NCBI GenBank assembly: GCA_004376325.1
Contig: SOKC01000065.1
Location: forward strand, 1 to 11,259
Direction: 5' to 3'
Origin: Actinomycetota bacterium
GTDB lineage: Bacteria; Actinomycetota; Humimicrobiia; Humimicrobiales; Humimicrobiaceae
DNA: 11,259 nt
The position numbers and the translations under genes are program-made. Under the pieces are notes generated by a model. The model saw only the letters and a list, made by a program, of their open reading frames with translations. It ran no database searches and was not told the origin of the DNA. Positions 7,548 through 11,259 of the stretch are shown here, piece by piece (within the stretch, counting starts at the first letter, position 1; every line of letters starts with the position of its first letter).

Positions 7548-7559
7548 AATTTTTTTCAT
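7506..7559 (-). CDS. Possible 17-residue leader peptide upstream of the first binding protein
   Basis: An ATG at 7559 follows GAAAGGAGG with an eight-base spacer, the best ribosome binding site in the window. It opens 17 codons (MKKIEICISNNFGITTY) ending in TGA. Its first 12 bases, ATGAAAAAAATT, are identical to those of the real binding-protein gene 120 bases downstream. It may be a regulatory leader peptide, because ribosomes on it would disrupt the potential leader stems, or a relic of a displaced binding-protein start. No run of one regulatory codon is present that would indicate classical amino-acid attenuation. Confidence 0.35.
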   Translation of the reverse strand: MKKIEICISNNFGITTY

Positions 7560-7567
7560 AATTATTA

Positions 7568-7617
7568 CCTCCTTTCCTGTTGCAGTTTTAATATCTTTTC
7601 TAAACTCACCTCCTTTC
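7568..7617 (-). promoter_or_regulatory. Two GAAAGGAGG tracts in the leader (one without a start codon)
   Basis: GAAAGGAGG occurs on the minus strand at 7617-7609 and 7576-7568. The second serves the 17-codon ORF. The first has no ATG at a usable distance and resembles the STAB-SD elements of Bacillus mRNAs, where a ribosome-binding tract in a 5' leader stabilises the transcript. That role is inference here. Confidence 0.4.
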
Positions 7618-7633
7618 TAATTAAATATATTCC

Positions 7634-7668
7634 GTATATATCCATATGCACATAACGTATTTGCGAAA
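7634..7668. promoter_or_regulatory. Candidate regulator site in the leader of the first binding protein
   Basis: Bases 7634-7650 match the IclR-leader element at 3461-3477 in 15 of 17 positions. Directly adjoining, 7651-7668 on the minus strand reads TTTCGCAAATACGTTATG, matching 7795-7812 on the plus strand at 15 of 18 positions. The site lies just downstream of the predicted minus-strand transcription start, where a bound repressor would block elongation or clearance. Confidence 0.5.
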
Positions 7669-7693
7669 CAGCTTTGTAATTACGTATATTTTT

Positions 7694-7722
7694 ATGTTAA
7701 TACACTATTTTCACTTTGTCAA
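7694..7722 (-). promoter_or_regulatory. Promoter of the first transporter operon
   Basis: The minus strand has TTGACA (7722-7717), a 17-base spacer and TAACAT (7699-7694). The -35 box is perfect and the -10 box matches four of six positions. Transcription would start near 7687, giving a leader of about 250 bases before the binding-protein gene. Confidence 0.55.
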
Positions 7723-7750
7723 TATTGTGAATTGCAATTCCGTATTGACA
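7717..7750. repeat. Inverted repeat carrying both divergent -35 boxes around a 12-base palindrome
   Basis: TGTCAATA (7717-7724) and TATTGACA (7743-7750) are perfect eight-base arms, each holding a -35 box of one promoter. Between them GAATTGCAATTC (7729-7740) is a perfect palindrome. The centre is a natural place for a shared activator or repressor contacting polymerase on both sides. Confidence 0.7.
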
Positions 7751-7773
7751 TCATTTATATTACAATGTATTAT
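7745..7773 (+). promoter_or_regulatory. Promoter of the VOC gene and second transporter cluster
   Basis: TTGACA (7745-7750), a 17-base spacer and TATTAT (7768-7773) form a near-consensus housekeeping promoter. Transcription would begin near 7780, leaving a leader of about 75 bases that contains an operator-like site and ends in a good ribosome binding site before the VOC start. Confidence 0.7.
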
Positions 7774-7794
7774 ATTATCGTAATAATGATTATA

Positions 7795-7823
7795 TTTCGT
7801 AAATACGTCATTTATGGAATGAC
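7795..7823. promoter_or_regulatory. Candidate operator just downstream of the VOC promoter
   Basis: TTTCGTAAATACGTCATT (7795-7812) contains the palindrome CGTA-AA-TACG (7798-7807) and matches the minus-strand site at 7651-7668 in 15 of 18 positions. It overlaps a second inverted repeat, GTCATT (7807-7812) with AATGAC (7818-7823). Its position after the predicted start suggests repression. Confidence 0.5.
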
Positions 7824-7855
7824 TATAAACTTTTTTAAGATGGAGGTATAAAACT

Positions 7856-8353
7856 ATGAGATATCCAAGGGTATTTTCACATTTGGGAATATCGGTTCCT
7901 GACTTAGACAAGGCTGTAAAGTTTTATAGCGAAGTAATGGGTTGGTACATTATAATGCCACCTACCACTATTGAAAGAGATGACTCAGACATTGGTATAA
8001 TGTGCGATGACGTATTCGGTAAAAACTGGTCAAAATTTAGGATTGCCCATATGTCAACTGGGGATGGTATTGGCATTGAATTTTTTGAATTTACAAATAA
8101 TGAGCCAGTAGAAAGCCAATTCAAATATTGGAAAAGTGGGATATTTCACTTTAGCATAAAAGATCCCGATGTTGAAGGCCTTGTAAAAAAGATCGTAGAC
8201 TGTGGTGGCAAACAAAGAATGCCTATCAGGTACTATTACAAAGGCAAGAAACCTTATAGAATGTGTTATGTGGAGGATCCATTTGGTATAATTTTTGAAG
8301 TATACAGCCACAGCTATGAACTAACATATTCTTCCGGTGCATATATAGAATAA
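7856..8353 (+). CDS. VOC (glyoxalase-fold) metalloenzyme of unknown substrate
   Basis: A 165-residue protein with two beta-alpha-beta-beta-beta modules of the vicinal oxygen chelate superfamily. Module 1 opens with FSHLGISVPDLDKAVKFYSEVMGW (7-30) and module 2 with GIFHFSIKDPDVEGLVKKIVDCGG (95-118). The four expected metal ligands are in place: His9, Glu75 (GIGIE), His98 (IFHF) and Glu148 (DPFGIIFE). The family covers glyoxalases, dioxygenases, epimerases and resistance proteins, and the exact reaction cannot be read from sequence. The start at 7856 has GGAGGT eight bases upstream. It is the first gene after the divergent promoter and is followed by a sugar importer. Processing of the imported compound or detoxification of an aldehyde product is therefore plausible, but this is inference. 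Confidence 0.88.
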   Translation: MRYPRVFSHLGISVPDLDKAVKFYSEVMGWYIIMPPTTIERDDSDIGIMCDDVFGKNWSKFRIAHMSTGDGIGIEFFEFTNNEPVESQFKYWKSGIFHFSIKDPDVEGLVKKIVDCGGKQRMPIRYYYKGKKPYRMCYVEDPFGIIFEVYSHSYELTYSSGAYIE

Positions 8354-8416
8354 TTTTTCAAAAATTATATTTATTTTGTTATTTCGTATATGATAGCCGT
8401 TTATATCTCATTTCCT

Positions 8417-9910
8417 ATGAAAGCTAAAGTGTTCTGGCAACTTAAAAATATCACAATGTTTTTTCCAGGTGTTGTCGCATTGAACAATGTTTCCCTTGAT
8501 ATATATAAAGGTGAAATTCTTGGCTTGGTTGGCGAAAATGGCAGCGGAAAATCTACGCTTATTAAATGCTTGTCTGGAATCTATCAACCTCAAAAGGGTG
8601 AATTTTACTATCAGGGCAAACCTGTCAAAATTTCAAGTTCCATGTTAGCCCGAAAGCTTGGTGTCTCTACCGTCTATCAGGAGTTTTCACTTGTTCCCAC
8701 GCTAACTGTTACAGAGAATATATTTCTTGGTAGACTCATGAAGGATAAAAAAGGATTTGTGGACTGGGGTACAATGTATGAAAAGACAAAGTCAATACTT
8801 GATACCCTTAAAATCGATATAGACCCGAACAAAATAATATACAACCTTTCAGTTGCGGAGCAGCAGCTTGTTGAAATTGCCAAAGGTTATACAGCGAATG
8901 GTAGTCTAGTGATACTTGACGAGCCTACTACTGCCCTAACAGCACCGGATATCAAGCGGCTTCACGAGCTATTGCGAAGATTGGCCTCTACAGGACACAC
9001 AATAATTTATATTTCACACAGAATTAATGAAGTTATAGAAGTTGTCGACCGTATTGCTGTACTAAAAAACGGCGAACTTGCTGGGATTGCAAATATTTCT
9101 GAAATTACTATGAATGGAATAGTCAAGATGATGTCTGGGCGGCACATTGCTGAGCATTACCCAAAGCAGTGCAATGTTCAGAACGAGGTTATTTTGAAAG
9201 TTGAAAATATTACAACGGAAAATGGTGTTAATGGCGTCAGTTTTGAAATCAGAAAAGGTGAAGTGTTTGGACTTGCAGGTTTGCTTGGTTCAGGGCGCAC
9301 AGAAATTGCGCGTGCATTGTTCGGTGTTGATAAAATAACCAGCGGTAAGATTTATTTCAAAGGGAAGAAAGTAAAATTTAATAATCCCCGTCAGGCAATC
9401 GAGGCCGGGATAGCATACATCACTGAAAACCGTAAAACAGATGGATTGTTTTTCAATTTAAATGGACCTAAAAACTCAACCACCGCTAAAATCAAAAAAC
9501 TTTTCAGGTCCAATAGACTCCGTATTTTAGATTTAAAAAAGGAATGCAAGATATATGACGAAAGCAATAAGAAACTGAAAATCGAACCTATGTCGAAATA
9601 TAAAATGGTAGGTTTCCTTTCAGGTGGTAACCAGCAAAAAGTTGTAGTATCGCGGTGGCTGTTTTCAGAGGCGGATTTCTTTATCATGGATGAACCTACT
9701 CAGGGTATAGACATAGGCGCAAGATTGGAAGTTTACAATATTATCAACGAACTTATGGCTGCAAGCAAAAGCATATTGCTTATAAGTTCCGACTACCTTG
9801 AATTAATATCAATGAGCGATACTATCGGTAATCTTAAATTCGGCAGAATCACGAGTATTAAAGATGCTAAGGACGTAGACAAAAAATTAATAATAAACAG
9901 TTCTGTTTAG
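8417..9910 (+). CDS. CUT2-type sugar ABC transporter double ATPase (RbsA-like), second system
   Basis: A 497-residue double ATPase counted from the ATG at 8417. Domain 1 has Walker A GENGSGKST (39-47), Q88, signature LSVAEQQ (144-150), Walker B LVILDE (164-169) and H201. Domain 2 has the degenerate P-loop GLLGSGRTE (288-296), ENRK (337-340) where EDRK is usual, LSGGNQQ (401-407), a complete Walker B FFIMDE (421-426) and SSD (457-459) in the H-loop place. Bases 9470-9600 encode an unusually Lys-rich segment before the second signature. Neither the ATG at 8390 nor that at 8417 has a recognisable ribosome binding site. 8417 is preferred because MKAKVFWQLKNITMFFPGV fits the family N-terminus. The gene follows the VOC gene by 63 bases and precedes the permease by 30. 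It is about as AT-rich as the flanking genes, unlike the first system. Confidence 0.92.
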   Translation: MKAKVFWQLKNITMFFPGVVALNNVSLDIYKGEILGLVGENGSGKSTLIKCLSGIYQPQKGEFYYQGKPVKISSSMLARKLGVSTVYQEFSLVPTLTVTENIFLGRLMKDKKGFVDWGTMYEKTKSILDTLKIDIDPNKIIYNLSVAEQQLVEIAKGYTANGSLVILDEPTTALTAPDIKRLHELLRRLASTGHTIIYISHRINEVIEVVDRIAVLKNGELAGIANISEITMNGIVKMMSGRHIAEHYPKQCNVQNEVILKVENITTENGVNGVSFEIRKGEVFGLAGLLGSGRTEIARALFGVDKITSGKIYFKGKKVKFNNPRQAIEAGIAYITENRKTDGLFFNLNGPKNSTTAKIKKLFRSNRLRILDLKKECKIYDESNKKLKIEPMSKYKMVGFLSGGNQQKVVVSRWLFSEADFFIMDEPTQGIDIGARLEVYNIINELMAASKSILLISSDYLELISMSDTIGNLKFGRITSIKDAKDVDKKLIINSSV

Positions 9911-9940
9911 AATTATGAAACACATGGTGAGGTAATACTT

Positions 9941-10930
9941 ATGAATGCAAAATTAAAGAAGAAAAGTATTTCAGTATCAAATTTTATAGGTCCGCTTATA
10001 GCTGCACTTTTAGTGGCGGTAGTAGTTGGATTTACTACTGATAGATTCTGGGATTTAGATAATCTTAACAATCTAGCTCTTGCTGTGTCCATAATAGCTC
10101 TTCTGTCAATCGGGTCAACACTTGTTATTTTTATAGGTGGTATAGATCTTTCCGTAGGTTCTATGATTGCGCTTATAACAATGGCAATGTCTACGCTTTT
10201 AAAATTTGGGGGGTGGCCAATTGCGGCTGGTCTTTTATTTGCTGTAATACTGGGTGCAATACTTGGAGCTTTTAACGGTGTATTTACCGCATATTTAAGA
10301 GTACCAGCCTTTATATCAACTCTGGCAGGCTTAAGCATATTTAGAGGTGCAGCCTTCTTGTTTAACAATGGATCTCCAATATTCTCGATTTCTGAAAATT
10401 TTGAGATTATTTTTTATGGTAAACTATTTGGTACAATTCCATTAGCCTTCATCTACGTAGCTGTATTTTATATCTTTTTTATTCTGTTTATGAAGTATTC
10501 AAAGTTAGGCAGGGAGATATATGCTGTCGGTGGGAATGAAACTGCCGCAAAACTTTCGGGCATAAATGTTAAGAAAGTGAAATTTATAGCTTTTATAATA
10601 GCAGGTGCGATGGCCGGCGTTGCTTCTATTCTAATGGCATCGCGTCTAAATTCCGGTTCTCCAAACTACGGTTCAGGAATGGAACTATCTGCAATTGCAG
10701 CAGCAGTTATAGGTGGAGCGAGCTTATCGGGCGGCCGTGGGAACATAATAAATACTCTGTTTGGGGCACTGACAATAATAATAGTACAAAACGGGATGAA
10801 CTTGAATGCAGTACCGACATCACTGCAGGGCATTACACTCGGACTTATAATACTAATTGCGGTGCTTATAGATATGTGGAAAGCTGAAGTAGCGGAACTA
10901 TTCAAGAAATTAATTAAAAAGAAAGTTTAA
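9941..10930 (+). CDS. CUT2-type sugar ABC transporter permease (RbsC-like), second system
   Basis: A 329-residue polytopic inner-membrane protein with the family motifs GGIDLSVGSMIAL, VPAFISTLAGLSIFRGAAF, YAVGGNETAAKLSGINV (coupling-helix region) and GGASLSGGRGN before the last membrane segments. The C-terminus IDMWKAEVAELFKKLIKKKV is basic and cytoplasmic. The ATG at 9941 has GGTGAGG about eight bases upstream. It sits 30 bases behind its ATPase and 217 bases before a binding-protein gene, so the gene order is ATPase-permease-binding protein, the reverse of the usual placement seen in the first system. Composition is AT-rich (22 GC in 9961-10020). It is clearly diverged from the first permease, so the two systems are not a recent tandem duplication. 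The ligand is unknown. Confidence 0.94.
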   Translation: MNAKLKKKSISVSNFIGPLIAALLVAVVVGFTTDRFWDLDNLNNLALAVSIIALLSIGSTLVIFIGGIDLSVGSMIALITMAMSTLLKFGGWPIAAGLLFAVILGAILGAFNGVFTAYLRVPAFISTLAGLSIFRGAAFLFNNGSPIFSISENFEIIFYGKLFGTIPLAFIYVAVFYIFFILFMKYSKLGREIYAVGGNETAAKLSGINVKKVKFIAFIIAGAMAGVASILMASRLNSGSPNYGSGMELSAIAAAVIGGASLSGGRGNIINTLFGALTIIIVQNGMNLNAVPTSLQGITLGLIILIAVLIDMWKAEVAELFKKLIKKKV

Positions 10931-10994
10931 CATTAATTCCAAATCAATCGGTATTATATGGGATAAAATTAGACGTCTATATGATAACGATTTA

Positions 10995-11014
10995 TATTTA
11001 CGAATAAATATTCG
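10995..11014. promoter_or_regulatory. Operator-like palindrome upstream of the second binding protein
   Basis: CGAATA (11001-11006) and TATTCG (11009-11014) are perfect arms around AA, overlapping ATATTTA/TAAATAT arms at 10994-11000 and 11005-11011. The minus strand at 11004-10995 reads TTCGTAAATA, identical to the core of the site at 7796-7805. It suggests separate control of the binding-protein gene by the same regulator. No good promoter was identified; TAAAAT at 10964-10969 is the best -10 candidate but lacks a -35 box. Confidence 0.4.
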
Positions 11015-11024
11015 CAATAAAATG

Positions 11025-11052
11025 AGGAGGGAATATGAAAAGAAAAAAATGA
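11025..11052 (+). other. Five-codon ORF with strong ribosome binding site in the leader
   Basis: AGGAGG (11025-11030) precedes an ATG at 11035 that opens MKRKK and stops at TGA (11050-11052). A second purine tract AGGGGGTGA (11076-11084) has no nearby ATG. The arrangement echoes the leader of the first binding protein, which also carries extra ribosome-binding tracts and an MKK-starting short ORF. Confidence 0.3.
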
Positions 11053-11110
11053 ATTATTAACAACATTATCACGATAGGGGGTGAATTTATAAAACAATTT
11101 ATATGTATTT

Positions 11111-11148
11111 TTTGTAATTGAGAGTTTTAAAAAGAAAGGATTTACAAA
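11111..11148 (+). promoter_or_regulatory. Inverted repeat that could occlude the second binding-protein start
   Basis: TTTGTAA (11111-11117) can pair with TTACAAA (11142-11148), whose last base is the A of the start codon. The ribosome binding site lies in the 24-base loop. The seven pairs are AT-rich, so the structure would be weak. Confidence 0.25.
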
Positions 11149-11259
11149 TGAAGAAATTATTTTTATGGCTAATAATTGCAGTGATAATTGCAGTATTTTC
11201 TCTAGTTGGTTGTAAGGAAGCTGCAGCTGAAGAAGAAGTAGTAGCTGAAGAAGAAGTAG
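11148..11259 (+). CDS. Substrate-binding lipoprotein of the second system (5' end only)
   Basis: Only 37 codons lie inside the window. MKKLFLWLIIAVIIAVFSLVGC is a lipoprotein signal peptide with a good lipobox LVGC and Cys22 as anchor. It is followed by KEAAAEEEVVAEEEV, the same type of acidic linker as in the first binding protein; the coding unit GCTGAAGAAGAAGTA differs by one base in 15. AAGAAAGGA lies about seven bases before the ATG. Position after the ATPase and permease identifies it as the probable solute-binding component. The ligand-binding domain is beyond the window, so class and ligand are inferred from context. Confidence 0.85.
   Translation, partial: MKKLFLWLIIAVIIAVFSLVGCKEAAAEEEVVAEEEV

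Larger units (their letters stand above)
7438..7855. promoter_or_regulatory. 418-base divergent control region between the two transporter clusters
   Basis: No ordinary gene lies here. It holds, from the minus-strand gene outward: the AGGTGA ribosome binding site, a leader with inverted repeats and a 17-codon ORF, two GAAAGGAGG tracts, a 17-base element shared with the IclR leader, one operator copy, the minus promoter, a central palindrome, the plus promoter, a second operator copy and the ribosome binding site GGAGGT (7842-7847) of the VOC gene. The whole stretch is AT-rich. Confidence 0.8.

Noticed and set aside
7438..7855. Catabolite-repression (cre) or CRP site
   Set aside because: TTGTGAATTGCAATTC looks slightly CRP- or lac-operator-like, but the second half-site does not fit and no cre consensus was found.
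8352..8366. AATTTTT-C-AAAAATT palindrome after the VOC gene as a terminator
   Set aside because: The arms contain only A and T with a one-base loop, so no stable RNA hairpin is expected.
9913..10368. 151-codon minus-strand ORF
   Set aside because: It is antisense to the second permease; the translation is a low-information shadow rich in Ile/Ala/Pro.
10970..10979. TAGACGTCTA palindrome as an operator
   Set aside because: It is a single ten-base palindrome with no second copy in the window and no clear promoter beside it; chance occurrence is likely.

Overview
The window looks like a low-GC, anaerobe-type bacterial chromosome, probably Bacillota or a neighbouring lineage such as Atribacterota; the phylum is inference only. 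The support is AT-rich intergenic DNA, strong AGGAGG-type ribosome binding sites, TTGACA/TATTAT-type promoter elements, TAA/TGA/TAG all used as stops, and lipoprotein solute-binding proteins with Glu/Ala/Val-rich linkers after the lipid cysteine. No RNA gene, IS element or CRISPR array was seen.

Layout. At 1-2388 (+) lies a large membrane protein with a soluble spermidine-synthase-like (SAM-binding) domain, apparently unrelated to the rest. It converges on an IclR-family regulator (2610-3386, -). Upstream of that is a minus-strand CUT2 (ribose/xylose-type) ABC sugar importer, in transcription order binding protein (6406-7437), double ATPase (4780-6312) and permease (3777-4751). A 418-base intergenic region (7438-7855) separates it from a divergent plus-strand cluster: a VOC/glyoxalase-fold enzyme (7856-8353), a second double ATPase (8417-9910), a second permease (9941-10930), and the first 37 codons of a second binding protein (11148 to the window edge). 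Two complete or near-complete CUT2 importers therefore sit back to back around one regulator and one small enzyme. This suggests a single regulon for uptake and processing of a sugar, polyol or related small molecule whose identity the sequence does not reveal.

Regulation. The 418-base region holds two divergent promoters whose -35 boxes form the arms of an inverted repeat around a 12-base palindrome. Each transcript starts close to a copy of a shared motif, TTTCG(T/C)AAATACGT(T/C)AT. Its core recurs before the second binding protein, and a different 17-base element is shared by the leaders of the IclR gene and the first binding-protein gene. IclR is the obvious candidate ligand. The leader of the first binding protein is long and carries two GAAAGGAGG tracts, a 17-codon ORF with an excellent ribosome binding site, and a potential two-stem pseudoknot overlapping that ORF.

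Mosaicism. The bodies of the first importer's genes are clearly richer in GC (sampled 60-base lines about 57 %) than the flanking genes (about 37 %). The promoter, leader and signal-peptide end of its binding protein are AT-rich, and its linker repeat is nearly identical to that of the second binding protein. This fits a foreign transporter captured behind native control and export sequences.
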